Part shown: piece after piece, positions 1 to 13,496 of the stretch
Layout: each line of letters begins with the position of its first letter
Numbering within the stretch: position 1 is the stretch's first letter
DNA from: Spirodela intermedia
Lineage: Eukaryota > Streptophyta > Magnoliopsida > Alismatales > Araceae
Direction of reading: 5' to 3'
Assembly: GCA_902729315.2 (NCBI GenBank)
Contig: LR746275.1
Span: 1,396,501 to 1,460,500, forward strand
DNA length: 64,000 bases
The notes under the pieces: model-generated
What the model was told of the DNA's origin: nothing
Databases searched by the model: none
The model's input: the letters and a program-made list of their open reading frames with translations, nothing else
Position numbers and translations under genes: made by a program

Positions 1-1199
1 AGTTTTTTTTGGACTGTAGAGATGCTACAAGTGGTGGAAAAGCTATCAATTGTGTGGGAAATATGATAGAACTCAGTTAGAGCTCTGGTGTCATGAATGA
101 GGGATTGTTCCATAGATTTCAAGGTGATGTTTGATTTGATGACATGTTGTCGCACTTAAGCTTTGATCTGATGACCCCTGATAGAGAATTACATCATGAG
201 AATATTATAATTTGACTCTACTTGTCCCATAGTATGTAGTGGTTGAACAATGAGGATACAGTCCACATTACTTAAATAACTAAAAACAAAGCTATCACAA
301 ATTATAATAACCATGATAGAATTCCAAAGAAATATCTTAATATAAGCTTTTCCCCATGCTAGAAATTCTAATACTCATAATAACTCCATAGTTAGGATAT
401 GGGTTGCACTTACATAGGTCGTGCCTTTTACCTGTAATGGGCCAAATCAAAAAATAGTACACATGAGATATAAAATCAAAAACTTAACAGTTTTTCTGAT
501 CAGTATGATGCATTGATTTTCCACTGACTTCAACTTGTCAATAAATATATCTACTTTGATTTTTAGAATATGGATATTGTCAATAAATATATGTCTTTCT
601 CTCATAATAAGTCAAAAAACTTAATCAAAAGCATGTTGCAAACGTTATCAACTTCATAATTTTGATTTAGTGATTTAACGTAAAAATAATTTTTTATATC
701 ATCAAAACATTTTGGGTTTATCCAAACTCAACACAACCCCTCCATTTTAACTTCACGGTAGAAGAAGGCACTTTTTTATGTGGTTAAGCTTTACTTAAGA
801 TTGATAAACTTTTGATGCACATGACTTTTTTGCCCACTTTGTTAAATGCTTCTCATCTTCAAAATGGGAGAGCTCACTATTGAGCAAGATAATCCATGAC
901 ATGAAGGTTTTAGGTCTGACCATTTTCTAGGTTGGTTTTCAATTGTTTGACCTACACAATTTTGAAATATGACATAAGTTGACTTAATCGTTGTAAATTT
1001 CTGTATCATATTATTTACTATCATCTTATTACATTTTAGATACAAAATATCTCATATCTAGCTTTCTCTTTCTTCGGCCTGCACGCCCTGTTGTCTGAAA
1101 ACGCTTCGTGCATTGTAGTTCATCCAAAACAGCTCATCCATTCTACATAAATGAGTGGTCATTGAGAGTCTTGTGGTTCTCTTCCTTTTGGTAGCTCCT
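1..1199. other. AT-rich intergenic DNA, no gene seen
   Basis: The stretch is AT-rich with frequent stops in all six frames. Short open frames here show no recognisable domain. I see no tRNA, rRNA or clear transposon terminus. Confidence 0.6.
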
Positions 1200-1700
1200 C
1201 CGACTCATTCTCCATGTCCGTTACTTCTATGCGTAAGATAGGGAGCGCGGATGAGAGAGAGAGAATGAGTGAGAGCATGACAACAGTGGCCACTCTTTCC
1301 AGATCGGCCCGGAGGCCATGGTCAGGATCAACCATCGTTCGTCTCGGGTTTGGTCAAGGTGACCTTTGGCCTTGCCTTGGTGGCCATGGTCCTGGCATGG
1401 ACCACAACCACGATACATGGCAACAGCAGCGTAACCCCGGACAAACTCTAGGCAGGCGCAAGGCCGTGGCCTGCGCTGGACCCGGCAAGGCATTAGGCCT
1501 TCGCCCAGCGTCTCTCATCAACAGGGGCTCGGCTGGGCCAGTTTTCTGGTCTCCACCATGGCCTCTGGTACTGCCAAAACCAACCTCCACTGACGTCGGC
1601 TGGACAGCTCGCTAAGCACCAACAGACGTCGTCCCATAGGAAATCCTGCGTCATCGCAAAAAGATGGTTTGGCAGCGGGATCATCTACGGCGATGGTGAG
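1200..1700. other. GC-rich patch of unknown origin
   Basis: A roughly 500-base block is clearly richer in G and C than the AT-rich DNA on both sides and is open in several frames on both strands (for example 133 codons at 1214-1615 on the plus strand). The translations have no motif I recognise and no plausible splice partners nearby. It could be a fragment of a gene or of a transposon leader left by a transposition or repair event. This is a composition signal only, not a gene call. Confidence 0.4.
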
Positions 1701-4700
1701 GGGAAGGCCCACATTATCAAAGCGAAAGAAGAATATATGAGCAAAATTTGATAGTGCCACGATTATTCAAAACACTGTATTGATTTAGAATGCGATCCGA
1801 AAATATTTAAAAATAATAATCTTAGCATATAAGTCGTAATAATTTTTTTAGTCATTTGAATTAATCCAGGAGAGACTATACCCACTAGGCCTTGACCTCA
1901 ATGATCTATTATGTCTTCCAAGATATACTTCGTTTTATTGCATGCTGCAAAGTAAGTTACTAGTATCAATTCTTGGTGTCAACCACTAAACTATTCAGCA
2001 TCTACCTTGGCTGGTAAGTGTCAAACTATATTTGGAATGCAAATTGTTATGACATGAGCTTCGACTAAACTTCAAGTGTTGACCTACATAGAACCTATAA
2101 TTTGTTTTATCACATGCATCAACTCATACTTTTACATTGTTGACCTATGTGTCATATATGCTTTATTCTAGCATAGGGACATCGATTACTTTTTAAGTAC
2201 TGGCCAATGTGCATTATGCTTGTTAATTTGTTTGTGCTTTCAACTTTTAAGCATCAATTGATGATATCTCTTTAAAATCACTTCAAATAATTAATTTTGA
2301 CCTATTCTTATAATTAAAGTATAATTAAACTATTCTTATAATTCTGACCTTCAAATTATTATATTCTTGGTCCATCAAATTTGAAAATTAAAGTATTTAA
2401 AACATGAAATTAAAATTGAGGAAGAATTTATGTAATATATCTTAAAATTGATTATCCCCTAGAGAATGCAAAACGTTATCACATACGGAAAAAAACTACT
2501 GACCACCAATTGGTCAGATTAGACACCAACCAAGATGAAGGTCCAACTACCTATAACAAAATATTACCCTTTAATAAGTAGGATAATTGATAATTTAACC
2601 TTTTATAGTAGCATTTTTCAGAAAACTGATAATTAAAACATTTTGAGTCTCAAGCCTTGGGAGTGAACTGGTGGTTGATGTTTTCTAGACCCTTACATAA
2701 GGTCAATCTTTGATTCTTCAACCTAGAGATTGTTAAGCCCTGAATGTTGATAAGAATATAGTTACCTACAGATATTGAATTTGGAGAGGAAAGACTCAAC
2801 ACTATATCTTCAAAAGAACTCAAGGCTGAACCCATCAATTAACACTCATAATATAGACACTTGACTGGTCACATTCTTCAGACAAGTCTCTATGCTTTAG
2901 TTTTAAATAGAAACCTAAAAACACAAGGGTCAACACCAAACTTAAGTAAGAAAACATCCCCTTTCAATGTACAATACTTTACTGATTTCTCTCCTTCCAA
3001 AACTAACTTTTTGGTTAACCAAATATTGTAACTTATCAGGTGTCAGCTCTCAAGTATCATACATTCACTTATTTACTTTTATTGTCGTGGATCAACAATA
3101 GAAACACTCAAAAGGATCAACCCTTATGATTTTCATGGATCAACCCTCAAAAGTTAGCTATCTTCTATTTTTTTATCTATTGGTATCTAGTTCATGTGGA
3201 AACCTTGACTTAAAGTTCTTGATTCTCACATGCCCCAAAGTGTTCAAGTGTCAATCCCCCTATTGCTAACATTATTGTGATAGGTGCTGAAAAATATCCT
3301 CTCATTGTTAATATCCCCCATCATGCACCTCATCACTCATGTCTTAATCATGTGCATGAAATCATTTGATTCTCACAACCTTGGGAATAAAATTTCAAAA
3401 CCTACTCCCACCTGACTATCAATGCATTAGTTTTGGAAAAATAGTTTGAATGTTTTTTGGTTCATAAAATAATCTAATTAGAATATTTTAGAAACAACAA
3501 TAAGAATTAATGAAAACCTTCATATAACATAGCTTAATAGTTTGAATTCTTGTCTCCTTAATTATGCAAAATATTACTTTTAGTGGCATTTGGGCACCCC
3601 CTCTTAGTAGTGGGATGTAAGGCGTGATGGTTCTCTACATATGTTCTTCTTTCATCAACTTGATGATGCTTAACATTTCAATTTTCGTGAAGAAATATTT
3701 CTCAATTATTTAACTATGTCAAAAAAAATTCAAGAAAAGAAGCTCGAAATCATAAGGATATCAATGGAGTAAAGTGAAAAAATTTATGAGTATCTGCTGA
3801 ATTGAAAACTTATATGACTATATTTACCGTTGTTTCCCACAAAGCATGATTGTTTACACCTTTAGTATATAATAAACTCGGAAAATGACTCAAGAAATTA
3901 AGGTTATTGGCAACATGATATGAAATTTCATTGAATGAATCATGAGATGATTAATTTACCTAAAGACAGCACATACGTTGAGGCATTGTATCTCCAAGAC
4001 ATGTCCTTCAGCCATCAAAGTGAATACGTTAATCTTGTGTGTAGAACATGAATACATTTCACTTGAGTTCCTTGCCATGTCATAGCCCATATCTAATCAA
4101 ATCCACCTGATATTGTAAATGTGTCAAAAAATAGTAAAAATTAACACTTTAAGAATTATGGAAATAAAAAATATTAATATAATCAACTCACTCAATCAAA
4201 AAAATCATTAATGAAGAAAAAAAATGAAAATTAAATCAGATCTGAGTGATTGAGCTGTAAAAAACTTGGAAATATCCCTCTCAAAATGGAGGTCCCACCT
4301 GATCGAGAAACATTCAAATCAGAGATTCTATTAGAGAATCTCAATGCTGCTGAAAAACTGACCTCAGGTTCTAACCCCAAATAACTTTCTCTTTCATAAG
4401 AAACATCATTATGCTCATCTTTGTTTTTCTCTCTTTTTATGGCGTTTATATGGAGCAAGTAAAGGGGCTCAAATATTTTGGCTAGGTGAACCAAGAATGC
4501 TTTCCCATTTTCATACTTCAAAGAATCATAGTTTTAGATTTCTAGAAATCACAAGTACTTAATTATGTCTCCACTAGAGAAAGAGGTCAGCCAATTGCCA
4601 TTTCTCTTGTCAATGTCATGTAATCTTACATTCCTTGATTGTTTCACTCAACGTCAATTACAACCTAAATATATATTCATGATTAAAAGATACAAGGACT

Positions 4701-5819
4701 AGAAAGGTGACATCTCAATAAAGATAGTAGTGGTGAAGGGGAAGGGTGGGGGGGAGGAGATGGCAATCCTAGCCATATTGTAAATAGTGTATTATAGGGG
4801 AGAATCTACAAGACAAACAAGATGAAATCTTAGAACCCTCATCTTAATTGACTAAAGCCATAGAAAGTGCATGGGACTTCCTAGAAAAGTCCAAGTTTAG
4901 CCCAAACTAGTTTGCATCATCACTTTCAACAAGATGAATCTTGCAATTCTAAGCATTTGCATTGTCTTGTTTTTTTTCTATTGATGTTTTACCCTGATTG
5001 AGCATTAATTTCTTGAGATATTGTTATGATTAGTTCAGTGTTTTCCCTCATCTTATGAATCCAGAAGATAAATTTCCAAACTAAAAGCATTAGAGAATAT
5101 GGATAAAAGGTTTGTCATTCACTAACAAAGAGTAAATGATGCATGGAGAGATCCCATCACAACATAGACATCTATAGTTTCACAAAGAACATAAAAGTTG
5201 ATAACACCATTTTTTATACTATTCATTTTTTAAAATAAATTTGGTACCAAAATCATTCTATTTCTCATTGATTATAAGTAATTATATGAGAAGATAGGTC
5301 ACAAAGAGCCATATGTTTCAAATTCATGAGAAGTCATCAATATCCTAATGCATTATGAGGAGCTCAACTATGATCACTAAGCAAATATCAAACACTCTCT
5401 CTCTCTCTCCCCTCACGTAACTCTATAACTCAAACTATTTTCCTACTTTTTTTATAAAAAATCACCATAATAAATGGTATGGCCATCCCATAAGATAGAA
5501 GTTAGTTTAGAGGGAGTACCTCCCCTATACATTTAGTGCCTTCATTGTAAATATTGGTGGCTCTTCAAAGATTTTTTTCATTTAATGCAATAATTCCTAG
5601 CATTAGTTTTAGTTTGAATATTATAATATATTCACATACATCTATTTGTACCTAAGATTTAATTAAAAAAAACATTTATTTTTGCATGGACAGATTTGGG
5701 GAAGAATCCCATCGTTCTTGATTTTAGGCATTCAATAATATCCGTTGAACATCAACTATTTTATCCGCTTTAAATGAAAGAAAAAACCATTTATTGTTAA
5801 TTTGCTTGATGATGATTTG
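1701..5819. other. AT-rich intergenic DNA, no gene seen
   Basis: About 4.1 kb of AT-rich DNA with dense stops in all frames. The longest open frames are below 100 codons, lack family motifs and look random. A short CT run lies near 5395-5409. No terminal repeats or target-site duplications were found by eye. Confidence 0.6.
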
Positions 5820-6062
5820 GACCTCACGTTGTAAAGGAGAAAAGAGCAGGCCGCCTCGGATTCCATCTTAAAAGCAGTCCCAAACGCCACCTTGCGTTAG
5901 CGGACGCCGAAATCCGCTGCGGCTTTTGACCATGTGACCTTTTGACTCCGGCAGCCGCTGTCTCCCCATTCGAGTAGCCATCTCTTTGTGGGGCCCACAA
6001 TCGCGACAACATTACAAAAGGACGGACGGCCGGGAGATCTTGCAGCCACGCGTGACCCCCCG

Positions 6063-6097
<35 letters not shown>

Positions 6098-6400
6098 ATA
6101 ATAAGTAAATAAATAATAATAATAATAATAATAGAGACTCCGTGGAGTGCCCGCTACCTGTTCGATTAAATGCCTAGTCTACATCTCTCGCCCACGGCAA
6201 CAGTTTTATAATGCGGTGACGTGTAGTTTCAGCAGAAGTCATGATGACCCTAAACTACCTAAAATTGTAGGCCTGGACCGCCCCAACCCCACCCCCTCGT
6301 TGCGTATTTTTACAGAAAAACCCCATCCTTACCCGTCACTGCGCCGCCGGGTGCCACGTATCCAACGGGGTCCTTCGGGCTGGAGCTACGGCTGAGTTAT
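5820..6400. other. Moderately GC-rich intergenic segment around an ATT/AAT microsatellite
   Basis: Base composition rises on both sides of the ATT/AAT tract. Open frames of 62 and 82 codons (5824-6012 minus, 6147-6395 plus) have no recognisable motif. It may be a decayed gene or repeat fragment, but nothing visible decides this. Confidence 0.35.
6062..6133. repeat. ATT / AAT inverted microsatellite
   Basis: A run of ATT units (about 6063-6096) is followed, after a short spacer with imperfect units, by a run of AAT units to about 6133. Because AAT is the reverse complement of ATT, the two runs can pair as a hairpin. Confidence 0.9.
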
Positions 6401-6739
6401 TTTAGTGTAATTATAATTTTTATTTTTATTTATTAATTATGATCAACTGAGGCATTTTAAAATAATATTAATCGATTAAAGTCATCTTGAATTATTTTAG
6501 CCTAGAGAAAAAAGGTCCAGAAGTCAGACAGGCTATGGCCCGCATGTGGTGGGATAGGTGGGGTCCACCCGTATGTGGGAACAGGCGTCGTAGTTGGAGG
6601 CGGGGTAGGAGGGGTGGGTGGTGATTGCGTGAGGAAAAGCTGAGGCTCCTGGTCAAAGTATCCATTTTTGTTTTAAAGCCTCGGTTTAGGAAATAAAATC
6701 TTAGAAAAAATGAAATCCAGTTTGACTGAATTTCCCGAC

Positions 6740-6740
<1 letters not shown>

Positions 6741-6774
<34 letters not shown>
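6741..6774. repeat. (CT)n microsatellite
   Basis: About sixteen CT units, roughly 640 bases upstream of the kinase start codon. Confidence 0.95.
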
Positions 6775-6776
<2 letters not shown>

Positions 6777-6893
6777 TGTGCTCCCTTTCCCCTTCATTTT
6801 TCTAGGATTATAGTTGATTTCTGTGGATCAATAGACTGCAGCTCTGTTCAACGCCCAGGTCAAACTTCATCCCATAAATGGAAATCCCAGGTT

Positions 6894-6895
<2 letters not shown>

Positions 6896-6926
<31 letters not shown>
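6896..6926. repeat. (GA)n microsatellite
   Basis: About fourteen GA units, 120 bases downstream of the CT tract and its reverse complement. It lies in the probable promoter or 5' leader zone of the kinase gene. GA/CT repeats are common in plant core promoters (BPC-type GAGA factors bind them), but binding here is not shown. Confidence 0.9.
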
Positions 6927-6931
<5 letters not shown>

Positions 6932-7412
6932 CAGTCAACTTTATCTTGGATGGGCCGAAGCGTAAAATAGAGGACCCACTTGGCTTAAACCCACAGTTTT
7001 GGCGCTGACAGGGACCTATCGATAAATGTTCTTCCTTGGAGGGCCCACCCCTCCGTGGCGGTGACTGAGACAAGGGATGGGACCCACGGGAGGGCCCCCA
7101 CTAGCCGAGGCGCGTACTGTCGCTATCTGTCAGATCAACATCATCGGGATCATTCACTGCTCCTTCTCCTCCTCCCCATTCATGGCAGAGCGCCACCGCC
7201 TTCCCCTCCCCGTTGCTCCTCCTTCATCCCGTCTCTTCCGCCGACCTCCCCTCGCCGGCGGCGCCTTGTTCTTCCTCCTGGCACAGGGAGCGTGACGGAG
7301 GAGATCTGACGGCCTGTATTCTGTCCGTTGTTTCGACCTACTTTGATGGGGATTGGAGGACTAGGGATTTGATTTGATTCGTGATTCGGGGGAGGGAAGA
7401 GGCGATCCGGCG

Positions 7413-7827
7413 ATGGGGTATCTGTCGTGTAAGGCGCAGGCGTCGGTGATCACCTGCAGGTCCATCTCCAGCGTCGTCGAGCATCCTGCCGCCACCGCCG
7501 GAGCGTCGTCGGCGGCGGGGACGCCTCGCAATGATTTTGCGGGCACCAGAGGCGGCGGCAAGGGGAAGGCTAGAGCTGCTGCCGGTGATGGCGGAGAGGA
7601 GGAGGTTGCGGCGGAGGACCGGCGGAAGAACCAGGCGCTGCAGGTCCCGCGCCGTGTGCGCGTCTTCTCGTACACGGAGCTTGAGGCCGCGACGTCGCAT
7701 TTCTCCGAGCAGAACCTTCTCGGCCGCGGCAGCCATGGCTCCGTCTACCGCGCCATCCTCCGCCCCTCCGGTCGTTTCGTCGCGGTTAAACGCCCCTCGC
7801 GCTTGCAGCATTTCCATCACCGCCCGA

Positions 7828-7859
<32 letters not shown>

Positions 7860-9254
7860 AGCGGACGGTTCCTCATTATCGAGCGTAACGAGGTGGAGAA
7901 CGAGATTGACATCCTCTCTCGGATCCACAATCCCCGCCTCGTCAATCTCGTCGGCGTCAGCACGTACGACGATAGCACAGCGGGCGACGACGAGGCCCCC
8001 TCCTGCTCCCCCTCGCCTGCAGCCATTATTACTTCATCGTCTTCGTCGACTTCTTCTTTCCGGAGGGAGAGGCTGCTTGTGGTGGAGTACATGCCCAATG
8101 GCACTCTCTACGAGCTGCTTCACTCCAACCCTCATCCTCCGGGTTGGGCCCGCCGCCTTCGCCTGGCGCTTCAGACTGCCAAAGCTATCCACGCCCTGCA
8201 CTCTTGCACCCCGCCCGTCATCCATCGCGATGTGAAGTCCGCCAATGTCCTCATTGATTCCAGCTTCAATGCGCGCCTTGGGGACTTCGGTCTTGCTCTC
8301 CGCGCTGCCGACGACAGTGACAATGGCGGGTTGCCATCTTCATCATTATCTACTTACTCAGCCTCCCTTAGATCGACGCCACCTGCAGGCACTTTGGGCT
8401 ATCTGGATCCCGGCTACATCACCCCAGAGAATCTCAGCACCAAGACGGATGTGTTCAGCTTTGGTATCCTCCTCATCGAGATAATGAGCGGTCGCAAGGC
8501 CATTGACGTAGCGCACTCGCCTCCATCCGTGGTGGAGTGGGCTGTCCCTCTTCTTCGCAAGGGCAAGGTTCTATCGCTTTACGACCCAAGGATTCCCCCT
8601 CCCAAGGACCCTGCGGCAAGGCGGCAGCTGGCTTGTCTCGCAGCAAGCTGTGTGAGGTCTGTCAAGGAGAAGCGGCCTTCTATGGAAGAGGTGATTGTTT
8701 GTCTTAAGCTTCTGTACAAGACCCTCCCTTCGAAGATGTGGACGAGTGGCCTCTCCGTTAGAAATCCATGCTTGATGGTTGAGGCCGTGGAGAGTACCCA
8801 TAATAAGAAGCCGAGCCGTACTGATATTGAGGAGGTCACCACTTTGAGCCCTGTGGCGAGTTGTGCAAGCCCTGCTCGTGAATCTGAGGATAAGGAAGGC
8901 AAAGAAATGCTCACGAAGAAATCCCCCTCTTCTTCCAAGGCTGTCCACCCGCTCATAAATTCAAGGAAGGATTTCTCTCAATCAAGAGGTGGTCGTACTA
9001 GTGGGAGAAACTTGATGGATCTGATGATGGCTCCTGATGTGGAAACTCTTAAATTCATTGGGAGCTGTCATCAGGGGTCAATTATTAGGAGGCAGAGGAC
9101 TCTCCATCGATCTCAAAACAATAATGAGAGGGATCATATTTTGGACCTCTGGAGAAATCATTCTATGAAGGGGAGTATTGATGTATTATCAAATGTGGAT
9201 GCAGTCAAGGATCTGGATGGAAAAGTCAGTAAGCTGGAAGTAGAGCTTCTTTAA
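7413..9254 (+). CDS. Receptor-like cytoplasmic serine/threonine kinase, At3g51990/At5g23170 type
   Basis: A 613-residue intronless protein kinase. I chose the ATG at 7413 because the product then opens MGYLSCKAQ, the N-terminus I associate with this plant family, although the frame is open a little further upstream. The Gly-rich loop GRGSHGSV is near residues 104-111, the ATP-binding lysine in VAVKRP at 126, the catalytic loop HRDVKSAN at 271-278, DFG at 291-293, and the activation segment ends in GTLGYLDPGY followed by TKTDVFSFG. All catalytic residues are present. There is no signal peptide or membrane segment, so it is a cytoplasmic-type kinase; Cys6 could be acylated for membrane anchoring (inference). 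Unusual insertions are a run of about ten glycines between the beta3 lysine and helix C, and a Ser-rich insert near residues 195-217. A long Ser/Lys-rich tail follows the kinase domain. The family is related to CRINKLY4-like kinases; substrates are unknown. Confidence 0.9.
7828..7860. repeat. Coding (GGC)n trinucleotide repeat
   Basis: About ten GGC units inside the kinase reading frame encode a polyglycine run around residues 140-149. The unit length preserves the frame. Confidence 0.9.
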
Positions 9255-12200
9255 GCTTTGCTTTGATTGGTTGAAGGTTGATTGGCTTCCTTTCTTATTT
9301 TTAATCTTCTTAAGAGTGGGCGGCTGGGGTGATCCTCTTGTCAGTGCTCTCTGTTGATAATGGAAGAGATTTTATATGTACTCTACGCCAATCAAGAAGC
9401 AATTATTGGTGCCACCCACCATTTTAACATTCAGTAATTTCCATGACTTAAAAGTTTATGAGCTACTGTCTCGAATTGCTTTTTATTTGTCTGATCTCAT
9501 TTATTTGATTGTAGGTGCAAATGTAATGCCCTTGTGTCACATTCTGTTTAATGAATTCGAAAAGAAAATTCTAATGATAAAGTGCAACTTATTTTAATCT
9601 ACAGTTGTCTGATCTATATTCCTAATCCACAATTGTCCATTTGATCTATTCTTGTCTGTCAAATGTACAGATTCCTAATATGCGGCTTTTTATGCTGACC
9701 CACGTAAAATGCTCAAGGGATTTCATCCGAAGTCATTTTTCAGGGTGCAAAGCATGATTGTGTGCATTCCCGCTCATTCCGACTCAAAGGATAGGAATAA
9801 ATCAACTTATCAACTCTAAGTGTTGGTTTTCAGCAAAGATATTTTGCACCATTCCTGCTCATGATTGTGTGCATAACATTCCCAAAGCTAAACCAATTTT
9901 TTTGAAAGATTTTGATCCCGCACTCTTTGTCTGGGATTCCTCCGTGTACTATCCAGTTGCACCTTGATTAGAACTTGTTATCTGCAAACAAATATAGTGA
10001 TCTCAACCAATTACTAACAATCCAAAATACTATGATTGCGATGGTACTGTCATGCCGGCCTAATCAATTTCCTGCATTTTGCGCGGGTCAGCAATTTTAT
10101 CATTGTGTATGCATAAATGTCTCATCTTGGTGGCAAGAACCAGTTCCAGAGGCGATTGGCAGGCGCATTATCATGTTTTGGGACAATAATCGAGCACAAT
10201 CAAAGGTAAAAGAAGTTGAGAACTTCTCTCCTTTTTTTTCCCTTTTCAGAGATGGGAAAAAACTCTTGTATCTTATCAAAACATTGAGCTAAACCTTTTC
10301 GGAGACCGCTGAAAGAATTCAGCTGTGCCAAAGAGAACGTATCAAAAAGGTCAAAATCCTTGGATCTTTTTGGAGAGAACTTAAGCTATGAAAATCCCTT
10401 GTGCTAGATGTGCATAGGAGCTGATGGTTGTAAATGAATTTAAGGTTTTAGGAAGTATTTAAATTTATCTTAAAACAGTGCCTTGTCAACTCGGTCTAAC
10501 TCGGGCCAATTTGTTATGATCTTGGTACTTCTTTCAGTCAGAAATTCAGCATCTGCACAAAGAACAGCCAAGTTGGTCTGAGCGTATAGCGGTTAGATCC
10601 AGTAACTTGAGGATAGCTGAACTACCTCGTATGAGAATCAACCTATATCGGAACTAATCAATCTCGTTCTCCACAAGTCGTTCATCTCTTGCTCTTGCTT
10701 CTCACCAATCAATTTTGAAAATATTTTCTCATAATTCCTAAAGTTGTCATAATAGTTTATGTTTGTGCATGTAAGAGACGTTTTGAGTATCGATCACACG
10801 AGTTGCACCAAAAGTGGACTCGTGTATTTATTTGATGTGAAACTCTCATGAAGCTTTACCCTACTGCAATCTACATGAGCTGATCGAAGGGAATAAAGAG
10901 GTGGTTCATTCAGTTGTTTCATTTCTATCATCTCCTAGACAACTAATTAGTCTATCTTTAACTCAGTTTACTCGCGTTTCATTTTGCTTTCTTCGAAGGA
11001 CATAAATGAGTTTCATTTGATGAATTAAGTAATTATGTCTCTCTCTTATTGATAGTTGTGAAGTGACTGACAAATATGTGCTTACAATCCTGTTTCCAAA
11101 TTGATTTTACGTACATTGATGTGATAATTGCTGAAAAATGAAATCCGATATTTGCTATTCATTAACCTTGTTAATATCCTGCAAGAATTAGACTTCTTTA
11201 GCATTATCCTATTATTGGATCTTCTTTCCAGCTGGTATTTTCGTTCATTTCCGTATGATTTCTGCTCAGTTCATGTCAATGCTTGTTCCCCTGTGTAGAA
11301 CAGAAAAAAATGAAACCCTTCTCCAAATATCATTTAGTTTTGGATAAATGTGCCTCTCTTCTTTACCCTTTGCACACTGAGTAGGACCAGTAGCTTTCTT
11401 GTGTGCTTCTATATTATATTGTTATTTTCTTTCAAAGCTAAGGTCTTCAAAAATAAATTCCTCTAGACGTCCTTTTATGGCGTTCGAAATAGCCATACCT
11501 GTGCTGACACGAGGTACATTTAGTCAGATTGAGCAGTTTTGGTCCTTGCAATCTTCCCAATGGCGGGGTTTATCTGCTTACATTGTATCTAGCCTTTAAC
11601 ATTTATTGTGGAGCTTGGATGGGTTTATTTTTATCATTAGCACCATCTCATTTAACATTGTCATCTGTACGTGACCTGAATTCTTGAGCAGATGATGCAT
11701 CAGAAAATGAATCTAGTTTTTTCCACGCTTTTTCGGGGAATATTTTAACAAAAATAGAATCATTTAGCAGAGAAAACCCACCACAATATGGTCGTCTAAT
11801 AGTTAAAGCTGGCGAATTTTAGAATAATTAGTGCGGTAAAAAAATAATAAATAAATAAATAAACCGTGGCCTACTCATCTGCGTGTATAGTGAGGTTTAT
11901 TGATTCCTGATTTTCCTTTTCTACTTAAGTTGCCTCCTCGTCTTTGGCATTAAATTTTAATTGACTTGTGGTAACATTAAATTTTCCATTGATACTGTTG
12001 GCTTTGTCTGGTTTCTATCTATGGTTTCAGTTGCTACTGTTACATTCCAGCTTTACCTGTGGTTTCTTTTTTTAATGTTTTATGTTAACCCAGATGAGGT
12101 TTAGGGCAAATCATTGTATGTTCTACGATGAATGATCATATCATGAAACTGTTCTCAAGGCCATCGTAGAGGATCTTAAACGTATTTTTAGAATATACCT

Positions 12201-12774
12201 GCATTTGAAATCCCCTATCAACTGAGTTTAATATCAACAGCAGAAAGAATATAACATCCCTCTCGTTTTCTTCATCTTCTATCCCTGCCAAGTCTACTCT
12301 GTTCATCTTTTTCCTCCAATTTCTTCTTCCAGATGAATGAACCCATCTTATTTAGCCTTTTCCATATTTAATAAGCCATGTATACGTTGAAAACTCAAAA
12401 ATGTTCTCCATCGTTTGATATCACAGATAAGTGATTGGCAGAAATATTTACTTTGATGTGTGACTAGTTAAACTGAGAATGAGTACACACTGTTAAAATC
12501 TGAGCAGGTGTGGGGTTTAGAAGCCTTCCCTTTCTATAAGAGTTTCTTCTTTTTTTTTGAAGTATTAATTTAGATGTCTGATCCCTTGAACTGATCTTGA
12601 GTACACACCCCTGAGAAAATATAATCAAATAGTTGGCCTTATTGTTTGAGGTTCTCAATATCTTTCTTGATAATCAGATTCCAAGTCCCATGCCATCAGA
12701 CTATAACTTCCCTCAATATTGGATTGACTTCAGTATTCTCCCATTTCCAAACATTACCATCATCACTTCTTCTT

Positions 12775-12803
12775 CTTCTCTCTCTCTCTCTCTCTCTCTC
12801 TCC
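12775..12803. repeat. (TC)n microsatellite
   Basis: About fourteen TC units preceded by TTC units; intergenic. Confidence 0.9.
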
Positions 12804-13457
12804 CCTGATTCTGAAACACTTTCTTAATCGTCCCTCATTGTGTTGTCCCCGGTGATCGGTCTTTCTTCCTACTTGCCTAATACTCCAGCTCTGACCTCCA
12901 ACGAGTTCATGGTTAGGCCAGATGCTCTACCCCTACCTAGAGTGTTACCATAGCCAGCGGACTCCAAAGAAACTAGCAAATGGTTTCTTTATTAACACAG
13001 GCATACAAGGTCCAGTACTCCCCAGTCACAAATTGAGCTGGAAGAACTGGATTATGATCAACATGCACCCATCTCTTCCTCAGGGTTACCATCTTTTCTT
13101 CTGCGTACAAAGCCGAGTTCTCATAAAAGGTATAGTCACATCAAAGTATCATTATAGCGGAATATTCATACTGGATCAAGTTGATGCTTCCTTTTGTGGC
13201 ATTCGAGCCTTCCTCTTTCTTTGTGGGCTGTCCTCACTTAGTAGTCCTCATCTCCTCCACTCAGTGCATCACCAGTACTGCACCAGTATTTATGATATTG
13301 GAACTTTGTTATTGATATGATGTGTCCTTGATAATATTAGAACCAGGTTCTCACCCCATTATAACTACTGCACTGTCTGTATTGCACTAAGTCTATTACT
13401 ATGTGACAAATCTAGCCTTCTTTAAGTCATCCCATTTTGCGAGCACACCCCCCTTAC

Positions 13458-13458
<1 letters not shown>

Positions 13459-13493
<35 letters not shown>
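13459..13493. repeat. (TA)n microsatellite
   Basis: About seventeen TA units in intergenic DNA; self-complementary. Confidence 0.9.

Positions 13494-13496
<3 letters not shown>

Noticed and set aside
6896-6926. Repeat runs considered as a CRISPR-like array
   Set aside because: Simple dinucleotide repeats without spacers in a plant genome; no CRISPR array anywhere in the window.
7531-8235. Long Arg/Ala-rich frame overlapping the kinase
   Set aside because: Shadow frame caused by high GC content of the kinase exon; the kinase frame has all conserved motifs.
12922-13320. 132-codon plus-strand open frame with an ATG
   Set aside because: No recognisable motif, no homologous pattern and no splice partners; expected by chance in 5.6 kb of intergenic DNA.
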